DNA of 64,000 bases from Paenibacillus tundrae (GCF_030812775.1 NZ_JAUSTI010000002.1:310001-374000), one strand, 5' to 3'; shown: positions 9,241 through 21,958, counted from the first letter of the stretch. Translations and numbers: made by a program. Notes: generated by a model not told the origin, from the letters alone.

Positions 9241-10209
9241 TTATGCTGTTTTCTTGCGGTCCAGCAGGACTGCAATGGCAATGACAACGCCCTTCACGAC
9301 CATTTGGTAGAAGGAGTTCACCCCGAGCAAGTTCAATCCATTATTCAGTACACCGATAATCAGAACACCGATTAACGTGCCAACAATGCGCCCTCTACCA
9401 CCAGAAAGACTCGTACCTCCGAGTACAACGGCTGCAATCGCATCCAACTCATAGGATGTACCTGCTGTTGGTTGTGCTGAATTCAAGCGTGATGTCAGAA
9501 TTGCCCCTGCCAGTGCTGCAAGCATACCGGCCAAGGAATAGATCATCACTTTAACACGTGTAACTTTAATACCCGAGATAATGGAAGCTTTCTCATTACC
9601 GCCAATCGCATACGTTTTGCGACCAAAAGCTGTTTTATGCAAAATAATCCATAGAATCATAAACGTAATCATCATGGTGATGGCTGGTACTGGAATCCCC
9701 AACAAGTAACCACGTCCAAACAATTGGAACAGCAAGCTGTCACCAAGACCGGTAATTGGGTTACCATTCGTGTAGACCAGTGTTAATCCTCTGAATATCG
9801 TCATCGTTGCCAATGTCGCGATAAACGGTGCCATCTTGCCTTTGGTTATCATGAGACCATTGACCATCCCCATGACACCGCCTAGTGCTATCCCAATAAT
9901 GATGGACAAGATCGGATCTAAACCAGATAACATCATATTAGCAACAAATGCACTGGATAATGCGAGGATTGAGCCAACCGATAGATCAATTCCGCCGGTG
10001 AGAATAACAAATGTCATCCCAAAAGCAATCAGCGCATTAATCGAAACCTGGCGCAGAAGATTCAAGATATTAAGCGGTTCCAAGAAGCTAGGATTTAAGA
10101 TTGAAACGATAAGAATGAGAATGATTAAGCCGAGTAACGGTCCTAATTTTTGTGTTACGTTCGAGAAACGGAAGCCGCTTTTGGCAGTGTTGTTGTCCAT
10201 TGTTGTCAT
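9241..10209 (-). CDS. rbsC: Ribose ABC transporter permease
   Basis: Inner-membrane permease of 322 aa with about eight to ten hydrophobic segments. The branched-chain/monosaccharide permease signatures are visible: FGMTFVILTGGIDLSVGSI near residue 70 and AIAAVVLGGTSLSGGRGRI near the C-terminus, the loop expected to contact the ATPase. Its ATG lies 1 base after the rbsA stop, indicating translational coupling. Confidence 0.95.
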   Translation of the reverse strand: MTTMDNNTAKSGFRFSNVTQKLGPLLGLIILILIVSILNPSFLEPLNILNLLRQVSINALIAFGMTFVILTGGIDLSVGSILALSSAFVANMMLSGLDPILSIIIGIALGGVMGMVNGLMITKGKMAPFIATLATMTIFRGLTLVYTNGNPITGLGDSLLFQLFGRGYLLGIPVPAITMMITFMILWIILHKTAFGRKTYAIGGNEKASIISGIKVTRVKVMIYSLAGMLAALAGAILTSRLNSAQPTAGTSYELDAIAAVVLGGTSLSGGRGRIVGTLIGVLIIGVLNNGLNLLGVNSFYQMVVKGVVIAIAVLLDRKKTA

Positions 10210-10210
10210 A

Positions 10211-11695
10211 TCACTGTCCCCCTGTAGCCAATGTCATAATATTTTCCTGCGTGGCTTCTTCTTTAGACAGCACGCCACTAATGTGCCCTTCATGCACAAC
10301 TGCAATTCGATCACTCATCCCGAGCACTTCGGGTAGCTCTGACGACACCATGATGATGGCGACGCCTCGGTCAGTCAGTTCATTCATGAGCTGATAGATC
10401 TCGCGCTTCGCTCCAACATCGACACCTCGTGTAGGTTCATCCAGAATGAGCACACTTGGACCGATGCCGACCCATTTAGCAATAACCACTTTTTGCTGAT
10501 TACCACCAGATAGGTTGCGAGCGGCAGTTTCCGAAGATTGTGTTTTGATCTGCAATCGTTTGATCAGTGTATCCACGAATTCCTGTTCTTTTGCAGTCGA
10601 GATGAAGCCTTTACTGGAGAAGCTGAACAGGTTCGGCAGTGCCATATTCTCACGAATAGAGAAGTCGAGCACGAGACCCTCGTCCTTGCGATCTTCCGTA
10701 ATAAAACCAATACCATGTCTGACCGCATCTACAGGTTTACGAATGTTCACTTTTTTGCCGCGAATGATTACTTCACCGCGATCCATCGTGTCGAGACCAA
10801 AGATCGTTCTCATAATCTCCGTTCGCCCAGAGCCCATAAGTCCTGAGAAGCCTAGAATTTCACCTGCTCTAACATGAAAGCTCACATCGTGAAATAATCC
10901 TTTGCTGCTCGCGTTTCTGACCTCTAGCACAACGTCGCCATACGAGGGATTCCGAGATGGATAACGTTCCGTTAATTCTCGGCCGACCATTTTTCGAACG
11001 ACTTCGTCAAAACTAGTCTGCGGAATCGATTGGGTATCTACGGTTCTACCATCACGCATAATCGTAATTCGGTCGCAGATGGTGAATATTTCCTCCATGC
11101 GGTGCGAGATATAGACGATGGATACGCCATTTTTCTTCAGTGACGTTATGACTCCGAACAGCTTTTGGATCTCCCGCTCTGTGAGCGCCGCTGTTGGTTC
11201 GTCCATAATGATGACCTTTGCATCTGTCATGAGCGCCTTCGCAATTTCGATCATCTGTTGTTGTCCTACAGAGCATTCACCCGCAGGACGTTCGAGTGGA
11301 ATGTCCACAGATAACTTGCTAAACTGCTCCTTGGCAAGCGCTTTCATTTGTCTCGTATTTAGCAACCCAAACGAGGAAGTCACCTCCTTACCGATAAAAA
11401 GGTTATCGAGCACCGTCATTTCAGGCCAGACGTTTAACTCCTGATGAATAAAGGTGATGCCTAGTTTCTCTGCCTCCTTCGGACTGGTGAAATACGTTTC
11501 CTTTCCGTCGATCTTAATTGTGCCTTGATCCCGCTGATGAAGACCAATCAGAATATTCATGAGTGTAGATTTACCTGCTCCGTTCTCCCCCATTAGGGCG
11601 TGAACCTCACCTTCTTGCAGTTCAAAATCCACTCCGCTTAGCACCTGATTGGTGCCAAACGCTTTGTGAATGTTGTGCATCTGAATATGCATCAC
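10211..11695 (-). CDS. rbsA: Ribose ABC transporter ATP-binding protein, two NBDs
   Basis: Fused double ATPase of 494 aa, normal for RbsA. The first nucleotide-binding domain has Walker [10 protein letters not shown], signature [15 protein letters not shown] and Walker [12 protein letters not shown]. The second has a degenerate Walker A (GLMGSGRTE), signature [14 protein letters not shown] and Walker [13 protein letters not shown]. One canonical and one degenerate site is usual in this family. It lies 12 bases after rbsD. Confidence 0.95.
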   Translation of the reverse strand: MMHIQMHNIHKAFGTNQVLSGVDFELQEGEVHALMGENGAGKSTLMNILIGLHQRDQGTIKIDGKETYFTSPKEAEKLGITFIHQELNVWPEMTVLDNLFIGKEVTSSFGLLNTRQMKALAKEQFSKLSVDIPLERPAGECSVGQQQMIEIAKALMTDAKVIIMDEPTAALTEREIQKLFGVITSLKKNGVSIVYISHRMEEIFTICDRITIMRDGRTVDTQSIPQTSFDEVVRKMVGRELTERYPSRNPSYGDVVLEVRNASSKGLFHDVSFHVRAGEILGFSGLMGSGRTEIMRTIFGLDTMDRGEVIIRGKKVNIRKPVDAVRHGIGFITEDRKDEGLVLDFSIRENMALPNLFSFSSKGFISTAKEQEFVDTLIKRLQIKTQSSETAARNLSGGNQQKVVIAKWVGIGPSVLILDEPTRGVDVGAKREIYQLMNELTDRGVAIIMVSSELPEVLGMSDRIAVVHEGHISGVLSKEEATQENIMTLATGGQ

Positions 11696-11707
11696 GCAAC
11701 CTCCTTT

Positions 11708-12109
11708 TTAACCAAAATGGACTCCTGCTTGTAAAATGCAATTAGCATAAGGCGTCGCCTCACCTGTGCGGATAACCGCCTTTACCTGCCTTGTTAATAC
11801 TTTAAATTGCTCATGACTGACGGAAACAGCCACGTTGTCCTCTCCGAATCTGTCTATCATAAATTGCAGCGCCGCGGGGTTTGCCTCTCGGATTTCTTCT
11901 GCCACTATGACCTTTTCAATGACCATATCATCTGCAATGGTTTCTACGACTTCACGAAAACTCGGTGTTCCTAGCTTCAGAGCCAGATCAATCTTACGTA
12001 CTCCTTCCGGTACGGGAAGCCCGGCATCCGCAATCGCAATCAGATCCGTGTGACCGAGATCCGAGAGTATTTTGGAAATGTGACTATTGAGTATGCCATG
12101 TCTTTTCAT
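11708..12109 (-). CDS. rbsD: D-ribose pyranase
   Basis: Interconverts beta-pyranose and beta-furanose ribose so that imported sugar can be used by RbsK. The 133 aa length and the N-terminus [15 protein letters not shown] fit the family. His20 ([14 protein letters not shown]) corresponds to the catalytic histidine, and Asp28 in ADAGLPVP is also conserved. Its ATG overlaps the rbsK stop in TAATG. Confidence 0.95.
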   Translation of the reverse strand: MKRHGILNSHISKILSDLGHTDLIAIADAGLPVPEGVRKIDLALKLGTPSFREVVETIADDMVIEKVIVAEEIREANPAALQFMIDRFGEDNVAVSVSHEQFKVLTRQVKAVIRTGEATPYANCILQAGVHFG

Positions 12110-12987
12110 TACAGGCTCTCCTCCACTTCCGCTCGCGTTGGCATTCCGCCTTGGGCTCCGAACTTGGTCACAGACAATGAGGCAGCTCGATTAGCGAAGC
12201 GGATGCTATCTTGTAGCGGCTTGCCTTCAGCCAAAGCGACTGCAAACGCGGCATTGAATGTATCTCCAGCGCCTGTTGTATCAACGGCTTTCACTTGGTA
12301 CGTTGGCACAAGGACTTCCTGTTCACCATCAAAATAACGTACACCCTTGCTGCCTTCTGTTATAAACAATTTATTGGGATACTGCCGCAGCGACTCTGCC
12401 GGGCTTACACCTTGGAACAATATTTCTGCCTCATGTTCGTTCGGCGTAATGTAGGAGGCATTGTCAATGACCTCTTGCGATATCATTCTTGCGGGTGCTG
12501 GATTCAATAACAGCGGAGTTCCAAACTTCGCGCACAGTGCACTAACGTGAACCACTGTTTCCTCAGGTATTTCTTGTTGGATCAATACGATATCAGCATT
12601 ACGGATAACATCTACCGCCTCATCAACATATGCGGGAGTGACTTCACGGTTGGCCGCCTCAACAACTACAATACTATTATCACCTTCCGCAAGAATGATA
12701 TGAGCCGTTCCGCTCTCTAAATGTGTAACCGGTTTCACATTTTGCGTATTTACACCATTTGCTTCGAAGTTGTTCAAAATGTCTGTACCGAAGGTATCTT
12801 CACCTACCCGTCCGATCATATACACCTCTGCTCCCAATCGGGCAGCAGCAACAGCTTGATTCGCGCCTTTGCCGCCAGGGACTGTTTTGAAGCTTTCGCC
12901 AAGAACGGTTTCACCCGCTCCTGGTCTTCTTGAAGAAGTAACGACTAAATCCATAGAACTGCTACCAATCACGCAAATTTTAGCCAT
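12109..12987 (-). CDS. rbsK: Ribokinase
   Basis: Phosphorylates ribose at O5 with ATP. It is a PfkB-family kinase of 292 aa, the usual size. Family signatures are [17 protein letters not shown] near residue 40 and [17 protein letters not shown] near residue 250; the second Asp of the latter is the catalytic base. It overlaps rbsR by 8 bases and rbsD by 1, so the upstream half of the operon is tightly coupled. Confidence 0.96.
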   Translation of the reverse strand: MAKICVIGSSSMDLVVTSSRRPGAGETVLGESFKTVPGGKGANQAVAAARLGAEVYMIGRVGEDTFGTDILNNFEANGVNTQNVKPVTHLESGTAHIILAEGDNSIVVVEAANREVTPAYVDEAVDVIRNADIVLIQQEIPEETVVHVSALCAKFGTPLLLNPAPARMISQEVIDNASYITPNEHEAEILFQGVSPAESLRQYPNKLFITEGSKGVRYFDGEQEVLVPTYQVKAVDTTGAGDTFNAAFAVALAEGKPLQDSIRFANRAASLSVTKFGAQGGMPTRAEVEESL

Positions 12988-13972
12988 CTGTTCTCACCTT
13001 TCTCGTTGTTCCCCGCTCAATAAATCCGACGGGCAACTGTATGTTTTTATCCTCAATCGCATTTTGTTCCACAAGCTTGATAAGTAATCCCGCCGCTTCT
13101 CTACCCATCTCATATGCCGGTTGCCGAATGGTGGACAACGCTGGCGACAATAGACCACTCATCGGAATATCGTCAAACCCAATGACTTGTACATCCTCAG
13201 GGACTTTCCTTCCAATTCGCGCCGCCTCATGCAGCACGGCCATCGCAGCAATGTCATTACTGGCGATTACTCCATCCGTGTCGGCATATTTCTTAAATAA
13301 TTCTTCTGCCCACACCCCTGCCTCGTTAAACGAAAATGAGGTTGTCTGGATAACCCGGTAATCAAGCCCTGCCGCCCGAATGGTTTCAATTGCTCCTTCA
13401 AAGCGATCCTGGGCTGGGCGAATATGTGTTGGTCCCTGCATAACCGTTATCCGGCTGCTACCCCGTCTGATGATCTCCTTGGCTGCTAGCCTTCCCCCTT
13501 CTCTACCGTCTGCATACACAGAAGGTCGATCTAATGAGGTTCTATCAAGAAACACCACAGGAATCTTCAGGTTTTCATATATTGAAGAATGAGGGTAGTT
13601 TGTTGAAGAGATCACACCAACTACGTTATTCTGAATGAACGTTTGGATGTAATCTTGCTCCTTCCGTTCATCCTCATCACTATTTCCGAATATCAGTCTG
13701 TAATCCTGCTCCTGCATCCGATCCTCTACACCACGAGCAAGCTGTGGAAAGTAAGGGTTTGCAATATCGGGCAGCAACAAGCCAATCAGTTTGGACTTGC
13801 GTTTATATAATGAGCGAGCTACTTCATTCGGGGAGAAGTTAAGCGCCTTCACGGCATCTTCTACTTTCTTGCGGGTATCCGCATGAACATATCCCCTGTC
13901 ATTGATGACTCTTGATACGGTGGCTACTGATACGCCAGCCAGATTCGCTACGTCTTTGATCGTTTTCATCAT
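12980..13972 (-). CDS. rbsR: LacI-family ribose operon repressor
   Basis: Repressor of 330 aa. The N-terminal LacI helix-turn-helix (TIKDVANLAGVSVATVSRVI) is followed by the hinge helix (SPNEVARSLYKRKS) and a sugar-binding domain like RbsB (residues 60-330). It is the first gene of the operon, so autoregulation is expected. AAGGAG precedes a doubled ATG; either can serve as start. A perfect palindrome lies 15 bases upstream of the gene. Confidence 0.93.
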   Translation of the reverse strand: MMKTIKDVANLAGVSVATVSRVINDRGYVHADTRKKVEDAVKALNFSPNEVARSLYKRKSKLIGLLLPDIANPYFPQLARGVEDRMQEQDYRLIFGNSDEDERKEQDYIQTFIQNNVVGVISSTNYPHSSIYENLKIPVVFLDRTSLDRPSVYADGREGGRLAAKEIIRRGSSRITVMQGPTHIRPAQDRFEGAIETIRAAGLDYRVIQTTSFSFNEAGVWAEELFKKYADTDGVIASNDIAAMAVLHEAARIGRKVPEDVQVIGFDDIPMSGLLSPALSTIRQPAYEMGREAAGLLIKLVEQNAIEDKNIQLPVGFIERGTTRKVRTDG

Positions 13973-13986
13973 TTGTTCTCCTTATG

Positions 13987-14000
13987 TGTAACCGGTTACA
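13987..14000. promoter_or_regulatory. LacI/CcpA-type operator upstream of rbsR
   Basis: Perfect 14-base palindrome TGTAACCGGTTACA with the central CG of LacI-family operators. It also fits the core of the catabolite-response element (TGNAANCGNWNNCW). It could bind RbsR, CcpA or both. Confidence 0.75.
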
Positions 14001-14304
14001 TACATAAATTATCACATTCTATTTCATTTGACAAGCATTTCATCACTTGAAATTTATCCCAGTGGGTCGAACAAGTTTCTTAAACTTATGTCAACAACGA
14101 ACGATCAGATTATATCTGTTTACTCAAAACTAAGGCATTAACTAAGATTAACCCCTTCGTTATTTTGCCATCTCATTACGGTGCTACAATACCACAGAAT
14201 AAAAAAGGAATTTACTATTTACAAAAAACGATACATATATTAGAGTTATTAAGGATTTCAAATGTCTTTTATATACTTATAATAGAAAAGGAGCTGGCTG
14301 TACC

Positions 14305-14937
14305 GTGGAATTCTGGGAATCCAGTTTTATAGCTAAACAAACAATGTGGGGATTCGAACCGACAGATTCGAGTCTTCTAACTAAGGCGTTTTTCCTTGAA
14401 AAGAACATTAAGGACATCCTTATCCCGGGCGTCGGCTATGGCCGAAATGCCAAAACCTTCATAGATGCTGGAATTAAGGTCACCGGAATTGAAATTTCCG
14501 AAACCGCCATCCACTTAGCAAGGCAACAAGGGCTTGATTTTCCGATTGCTCATGGCTCTGTAACCGACATGCCGTTCGATGAGCATCTGTACGAAGGTAT
14601 ATTTTGCTATGCGCTGATTCATCTATTGAACAGACAGGAACGAGAACAGTTTATTGCAAATTGTTACAAGCAATTAAAGCCTAATGGATATATGGTCTTT
14701 ACAACCGTTTCCCCAAAAGCCCCCATGTATGGTCAAGGACAACAACTCGACCACAATTATTATGAGATCATGGAAGGGCTTCAGATGTTTTTCTATGATA
14801 ATAAATCCATTCAAGAAGAATTCGGATCTTACGGACAGCTTGAAGTTTCTGAAATTGAAGAGCCTAATAAAATCATGAAAAACAAACCTTCGATCCCATT
14901 TCTGCTTATTCGATGCAAGAAAGATGAATTAGCCTAA
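14305..14937 (+). CDS. Class I SAM-dependent methyltransferase
   Basis: Small cytoplasmic methyltransferase of 210 aa. Motif I is ILIPGVGYGRNAKTF (residues about 38-52), then motif II acidic residue in VTGIEISETA, motif III near GSVTDMPFDEHLYEG, and motif IV region FCYALIHLLNRQERE. Substrate unknown; tellurite-resistance TehB-like and ubiquinone/biotin-type methyltransferases share this layout. The start is GTG, with AAGGAG 11 bases upstream. The gene stands alone between rbsR and the convergent rifamycin phosphotransferase. Confidence 0.8.
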   Translation: MEFWESSFIAKQTMWGFEPTDSSLLTKAFFLEKNIKDILIPGVGYGRNAKTFIDAGIKVTGIEISETAIHLARQQGLDFPIAHGSVTDMPFDEHLYEGIFCYALIHLLNRQEREQFIANCYKQLKPNGYMVFTTVSPKAPMYGQGQQLDHNYYEIMEGLQMFFYDNKSIQEEFGSYGQLEVSEIEEPNKIMKNKPSIPFLLIRCKKDELA

Positions 14938-14957
14938 TCATATAGAAACGTAATAGA

Positions 14958-15000
14958 TAAAAGGACGAACAACGTATGAACATACGTATCCGCCCTTTGT
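14958..15000. terminator. Shared terminator between methyltransferase and rph
   Basis: AAAGG/CCTTT outer stem with inner ACGTATG/CATACGT around AA, lying between two convergent genes. The T-run is weak. Confidence 0.5.
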
Positions 15001-15066
15001 ATCTTAACAATAATTCAAAGCTTACGTAGCAACTAGCCTCACTTCATTACCTGCTCCTGCTCGTGG

Positions 15067-17664
<2,598 letters not shown>

Positions 17665-17789
17665 TCAGCTTCACTCCAATCCGCCTATTTTGAAAAAAAA
17701 CATTTGACAAGAGTTAATCAGCATGGTAAATTAATAATAGAAGATAGGTTCATTATGAAGATTAACAAATTTCAGAAATTTGTATTCCG

Positions 17790-17818
17790 ATTATATCACC
17801 GGATTTATTTACATACAA
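17790..17818 (-). promoter_or_regulatory. Sigma-A promoter for rph
   Basis: On the minus strand, -35 TTGTAT, 17-base spacer and perfect -10 TATAAT. The gap 17665-18004 otherwise contains only the terminator at 17824-17860. Confidence 0.7.
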
Positions 17819-17823
17819 TAACC

Positions 17824-17860
17824 AAAAAGAACCTGATGTAGTCCATCAGGTTCTTTTTTA
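17824..17860. terminator. Terminator of the ASCH-domain gene
   Basis: Strong hairpin AAGAACCTGATG / CATCAGGTTCTT around TAGTC, with A-run and T-run on either side, so it works in both directions. Confidence 0.85.
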
Positions 17861-18004
17861 TCGTTTATTATAGACTAGCCCTATTATTGCAAACACATGC
17901 TAGAACTCTAGTATTACACTATTACACGCCTCGCCACTTGATATGTATACAAGTACAAATCTATTCATCTAGCAACATTATCATTCGCAGTGCTCCCATC
18001 GTAC

Positions 18005-18478
18005 CTAAACCGCTGCCCTGTACACGTCCACAACCTTAAATGTCTGACAGACCAGCAACAATTCGGGGGTAAACGTAAGACCATACTGGCTCAATTGCCA
18101 GGTGAAAAATTCAACATGCTCCTGATACCAATACGCATAGCTCAGATCACCCTCTCCTTCAGATCGAGCAAATTCATGGGTAACTTCATTCATTTTCACG
18201 ACTTCAATCTGAGTCATTTGGATAATGGCTAACGGATTGTTATCTCCGTCTAATACAATATCGTACTGACCTACCTTTGGAATTTCCTCGTTTTCTAGCT
18301 CATATGCACAATGAGCAGAACACGTTCCCGTTTTCATGCCACTAACAACTAATCCGCCTAACTCATCTCCCATTGCTTTTGATCCGTCTCCAAACATCCA
18401 AGCACTTGGAACATCCATGTTTAACTCGTTTTGTTTGGCAAACTTTTTCCAGTATTCCTGTATTATACTTGCTGACAC
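18005..18478 (-). CDS. ASCH-domain protein (YhfF-like)
   Basis: Cytoplasmic protein of 157 aa with an ASCH (PUA-like) fold, typical size for the YhfF group. The family signature is MFGDGSKAMGDELGGLVVSG followed by KTGTCSA. Some ASCH proteins are ribonucleases or amidohydrolases; the role here is unknown. The start is set at GTG 18478 because AGGGGGA lies 6 bases before it. An ATG at 18526 would add a repetitive MNSMNSMESM leader lacking a ribosome-binding site. It is a single gene with its own terminator. Confidence 0.8.
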   Translation of the reverse strand: MSASIIQEYWKKFAKQNELNMDVPSAWMFGDGSKAMGDELGGLVVSGMKTGTCSAHCAYELENEEIPKVGQYDIVLDGDNNPLAIIQMTQIEVVKMNEVTHEFARSEGEGDLSYAYWYQEHVEFFTWQLSQYGLTFTPELLLVCQTFKVVDVYRAAV

Positions 18479-18710
18479 TATACGTCCCCCTATAACCATA
18501 GACTCCATAGAATTCATAGAATTCATCTTATCTTAACATATTAACCTGTTATTGATCATTTCAGGCTCCATTAAACCTTGATCTCCTGATTCGAAAATAG
18601 TTCTTAACTTACATTTAGCGATACAAGTCGTGCGAATTATGATATGGTCAGTGATGGATATGAGATTAGTACAACCATATGTGCATGAAATTGCGAGGAG
18701 AAGATGGAAC

Positions 18711-19688
18711 GTGATCGAGAGAGAGATAACAGAGAAACGAAGTAAATTTCAAGACCCATTGTTTGTCATGCTCATAGCAAGTCTATGTTGCTTGTTATGG
18801 GGAAGTGCTTACCCATCCATTAAACTTGGATATGTCGCTTTTAACATCTTGCCGGAGGACATCGCCTCCAAATATGTATTCGCTGGATATCGATTTACAT
18901 TAGCCGGTTTATTGCTTCTGCTCCTTTTTCGGACGGTGAGAAAACAGAGATTGAAGCTGACTCGGCGTGAGTGGGCTAGCCTTGGCGCACTCGGCGTATT
19001 GCAAACCGGTCTGCAATATATGTTTTTCTACGTTGGGGTAGCCAATACAACAGGTGTAAAAGGCTCCATTATGAATGCAACAACAACATTCTTCAGTGTT
19101 GTTCTGGCTCACTTTATCTATAAAAATGATAAGTTAAGTCAAAATAAAATTGTCGGCTGTGTGCTTGGTTTCGTCGGCGTAATCATTGTAAATTCCCATG
19201 CAGATCTGCTCACATTCTCCTTCTCCCTTACAGGCGAAGGTTTCGTGATTATAGCTGCTCTAGTCTTCTCGGTGACCGCGATCTACGCCAAACGATTGAC
19301 AGCTACTATTGATGTTATGATCATTACAGGAATTAGTCTGTTCGTTGGAGGCGTTGTGTTGACTTTGCTTGGTCTATCACTTGGCGGCAGTGTCACCCAT
19401 TTTACTCTAGCATCTACAGCGAATCTAATTTATCTGGCCTTATTATCTTCCGTGGCATTCTGTCTATGGAATCTGCTTCTTAAATACAACAAAGTTGGAA
19501 AAGTATCTGTGTACAACTTCCTCATTCCTGTATTTGGTGCATTACTATCCGCACTGTTCTTGGGAGAATCGGTTCTGGAACTGAAAAATCTGGTTGCATT
19601 ACTGTTTGTATCACTCGGAATATACATGGTCAATCGGGTAGTCTCTGCCAAGGGCGATAAAGGGTTGGTCACCAACTATAAACCTTAA
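18711..19688 (+). CDS. EamA/DMT-family transporter
   Basis: Integral membrane exporter of 325 aa with ten predicted segments in two repeated EamA halves (about residues 20-155 and 170-310). The first half contains CCLLWGSAYPSIKLGY, the second ends with FNLIPV-like VYNFLIPVFGALLSALFLGE, the family hallmark. Substrate unknown; relatives export amino acids or metabolites. GTG at 18711 is preferred over an ATG at 18630 since GAGGAG lies 10 bases upstream and the extra residues are not membrane-like. It ends at a terminator shared with the next gene. Confidence 0.85.
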   Translation: MIEREITEKRSKFQDPLFVMLIASLCCLLWGSAYPSIKLGYVAFNILPEDIASKYVFAGYRFTLAGLLLLLLFRTVRKQRLKLTRREWASLGALGVLQTGLQYMFFYVGVANTTGVKGSIMNATTTFFSVVLAHFIYKNDKLSQNKIVGCVLGFVGVIIVNSHADLLTFSFSLTGEGFVIIAALVFSVTAIYAKRLTATIDVMIITGISLFVGGVVLTLLGLSLGGSVTHFTLASTANLIYLALLSSVAFCLWNLLLKYNKVGKVSVYNFLIPVFGALLSALFLGESVLELKNLVALLFVSLGIYMVNRVVSAKGDKGLVTNYKP

Positions 19689-19712
19689 TATGTGAACTGA
19701 ATAAGTACTACA

Positions 19713-19743
19713 AAGAGCCGCGATATTAATTTCGCGGCTCTTA
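19713..19743. terminator. Bidirectional terminator
   Basis: Stem GAGCCGCGA / TCGCGGCTC between the convergent EamA and serine hydrolase genes. Confidence 0.85.
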
Positions 19744-19749
19744 CATCAT

Positions 19750-20886
19750 TTATGATAAACAAGAATATACAACATTCCGTAACCGCCGCTGAACGTAAGG
19801 CTCCTGACTGTTCAATAGATGCTGTGCATACATTACTGTCAACTCGGAATCCGGATCAATAATCGCCATACAGCCAGCAGCACCACTCCATCCGAATTCA
19901 CCAATGGCACTGAGTGATCCACTGCCTGCTTTGGAGATGTGCGTACGTACACCTAGTCCATAACCATACCCATCCATATGATCCCAGGAGTAGTCCCCTC
20001 GGGTCATTTCATTCAGGTGATCTGTCCGCATAAGCTCTACCGAAGCCTGGGAGAGAATTCGCACACCTTCTGGACTCGTGCCTCGACCTGTCAATGCATT
20101 CAAGAACAGAGCATAGTCGCTAACTGTGGACATCAGCCCTGCTCCACCGCTCTCTAGCTCTGTACCTACACGGAATCCATTGCCATCCATCCTTACTGCT
20201 TGCCCAAGCTCATCATTGTAAGCATATTGCGGAATCAGACGACGCTGTTGTTCTTCATTCAGGTCAAATGCCGTGTCTTTCATGCCGAGTGGTTCGGTAA
20301 TCGCATCTCGCAAATACGTACCAAACTTCTTACCACTAACAACCTCCACCAGAGCTCCCAGCACGTCGTGGCACATACTGTAATTCCAATGTGTGCCAGG
20401 CTCAAATAACAACGGTTCTTTGGCAAGCGCTTTCGCAAAATCCCGAGTGCTTACCGTTCCATTACTACTCTGTACGATCTCCTGTATACTTGGACAACCC
20501 ACATCATATGAGAATCCAGCCGTCATCGTAAACAAGTCGCGTACCGTTATCGCTCTGGTCGCTTGTTCCAGCCGAACTTCTCCGTTCCCCATCGTTTTCT
20601 TCACTTTCATGTCCGCATACTCTGGCAAGTACTCTGATAGCGGATCACTTAACAGCATATCGCCTCTCTCCACCAGCTGCAGACCCGCAACACAGGTCAT
20701 GATTTTGGTCATGGAATACAGATTGAAGATCGCTCCATCCCCGATTGGCGTTTGCTCCTCTAGATTGGCATACCCGTTCCGATAATGGAAAACGGTATCA
20801 TTTTGATGCATGACAAGCACCTCTGCCCACGGTACTCTCCAAGCTGTGATACGATCAATAAATGAAGCAAGCGGTTTAAAGTCCAT
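19750..20886 (-). CDS. Serine hydrolase, beta-lactamase family
   Basis: Cytoplasmic enzyme of 378 aa related to class C beta-lactamases and EstB-type esterases, with no signal peptide. The nucleophile motif is SMTK in FNLYSMTKIMTC. The second motif is Tyr in HWNYSMCHDVLGALVEVVSG, and a Gly-rich third region is GEFGWSGAAGC. Esterase activity is the most common role. ATG at 20886 lies just after AAGGACGGGGAGAAT; an upstream ATG at 20922 has no site. It is distinct from the secreted paralogue at 5865-7967. Confidence 0.85.
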   Translation of the reverse strand: MDFKPLASFIDRITAWRVPWAEVLVMHQNDTVFHYRNGYANLEEQTPIGDGAIFNLYSMTKIMTCVAGLQLVERGDMLLSDPLSEYLPEYADMKVKKTMGNGEVRLEQATRAITVRDLFTMTAGFSYDVGCPSIQEIVQSSNGTVSTRDFAKALAKEPLLFEPGTHWNYSMCHDVLGALVEVVSGKKFGTYLRDAITEPLGMKDTAFDLNEEQQRRLIPQYAYNDELGQAVRMDGNGFRVGTELESGGAGLMSTVSDYALFLNALTGRGTSPEGVRILSQASVELMRTDHLNEMTRGDYSWDHMDGYGYGLGVRTHISKAGSGSLSAIGEFGWSGAAGCMAIIDPDSELTVMYAQHLLNSQEPYVQRRLRNVVYSCLS

Positions 20887-21043
20887 ATTCTCCCCGTCCT
20901 TATATGTAGAATCTATGATCATTATGGATGATCAATTGCCGATGTGGCTATGTAATATACGACTCCAGCAAAAGCAAAACAACCATTGTTGGTATTATAT
21001 CAAGAACGGTTACCCTTGAATTGAACACAAACCATCACACAAC

Positions 21044-21074
21044 CAATAAGCCAATCCCGAAGGATCAGCTTATT
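21044..21074. terminator. Hairpin downstream of the small gene at 21099
   Basis: Continuous stem of AATAAGC with an inner ATCC/GGAT and a TTCG loop. The T-rich flank is on the rightward side, so its orientation as a terminator for the leftward gene is uncertain. Confidence 0.35.
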
Positions 21075-21098
21075 TGTTAGCTTTTTAGCTTTTTGGGC

Positions 21099-21287
21099 TT
21101 ATGTGCGTCTGTTCTCAACAGATTTCATGCGGTTCTGGTCGTCAGACACTCGGTCATGACTGAATTCTTGACCTGCTTCCATCTCGCCATGTCCTGAAAT
21201 GTTACGGGAGAATTGGGTGAACTGTCGTTTATGTTCATCCTGTTCATGCTTTTGCTGCAGAAGCTGTTGTGGATCCTGATTAGTCAT
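21099..21287 (-). CDS. Small hydrophilic protein of unknown function
   Basis: Product of 62 aa, very polar and rich in Gln, His, Glu and Arg (NQDPQQLLQQKHEQDEHKRQ), without hydrophobic segments. The composition recalls small stress- or spore-associated proteins, but I cannot assign a family. The start at 21287 has a strong GGGAGGT site 6 bases upstream. Nothing is co-transcribed with it. The 250 bases upstream, to 21536, show no gene. Confidence 0.6.
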   Translation of the reverse strand: MTNQDPQQLLQQKHEQDEHKRQFTQFSRNISGHGEMEAGQEFSHDRVSDDQNRMKSVENRRT

Positions 21288-21536
21288 GAGGTTACCTCCC
21301 CTAAATAAAATCATGTTTATTTCAACGCACTACATAAGTTTTCCATAAGGACACAAAGCTTATGCATGAAGATTGCATTTAACGTTTGCATAATGTATCG
21401 CAATCCTTGAGGGTCGATCTGCCAGCCCCAATCGCTTGCTTATAAGTACAGTGTTACGATTGCATTATCTACCTCAGGTGAAAATCCATTCATCTTACCC
21501 CATCTAACACAAATTAAGCAGGAGAAAAATAAAATT

Positions 21537-21701
21537 GTGAGTATTACGAATAATCGCCAATCCACTATAGCCAAAATCTCTGATATCAATATTCCTTATT
21601 ATGTAAATGAGGAATACTATGAATCAGCAAATATAACCACCCAATTCCCCGTACTCTTTCTATTGGAATGGATGGCTCGAGAAGTTTCCAAACATGAATG
21701 A
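21537..21701 (+). CDS. Possible small protein, 54 aa
   Basis: GTG-started reading frame of 54 codons, with AGGAG 12 bases upstream. The product begins VSITNNRQSTIAKISD and ends LFLLEWMAREVSKHE. The amino acid composition looks protein-like, with a hydrophobic stretch near the end, but no family is recognised and the ribosome-binding spacing is long. It stops 15 bases before a convergent gene remnant. Confidence 0.35.
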   Translation: MSITNNRQSTIAKISDINIPYYVNEEYYESANITTQFPVLFLLEWMAREVSKHE

Positions 21702-21715
21702 GTCATAAATTTCGC

Positions 21716-21945
21716 TCAATACGTAGCATACCTAAACGTAGCTTGGGAATTCTCATTTTGTTTCAACACTTCAGCTATAATTACTGCATCGGATATCTCT
21801 AGAATTTGATCAAAGGAGACATCTATCGTTTGTACATATGCAGGACTACCTGCTAAAAGGGGATATTCTTCACGCAGTTCTTCTATTCTATCATCGGTAA
21901 GGCATCATGAATGTATCCGTTTTCATTATTCTCTTCCCCATTTCA
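21716..21945 (-). pseudogene. Frameshifted fragment of an unknown gene
   Basis: Protein-like sequence in two frames with no start codon. NNENGYIHD is in one frame (about 21945-21920), then LTDDRIEELREEYPLLAG and DVSFDQILEISDAVIIAEVL in a second frame ending at a TGA at 21716-21718. The acidic amphipathic composition and continuity of the second block support real coding ancestry. The family is not recognised. Confidence 0.45.
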
Positions 21946-21958
21946 TTTTAGAACATGC

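Noticed and set aside
17704..17841. Rightward TTGACA box followed by a 28-codon frame ending in the terminator stem
   Set aside because: The ribosome-binding site is weak, the -10 is poor, and the same stretch is explained by the leftward rph promoter and the ASCH-gene terminator.
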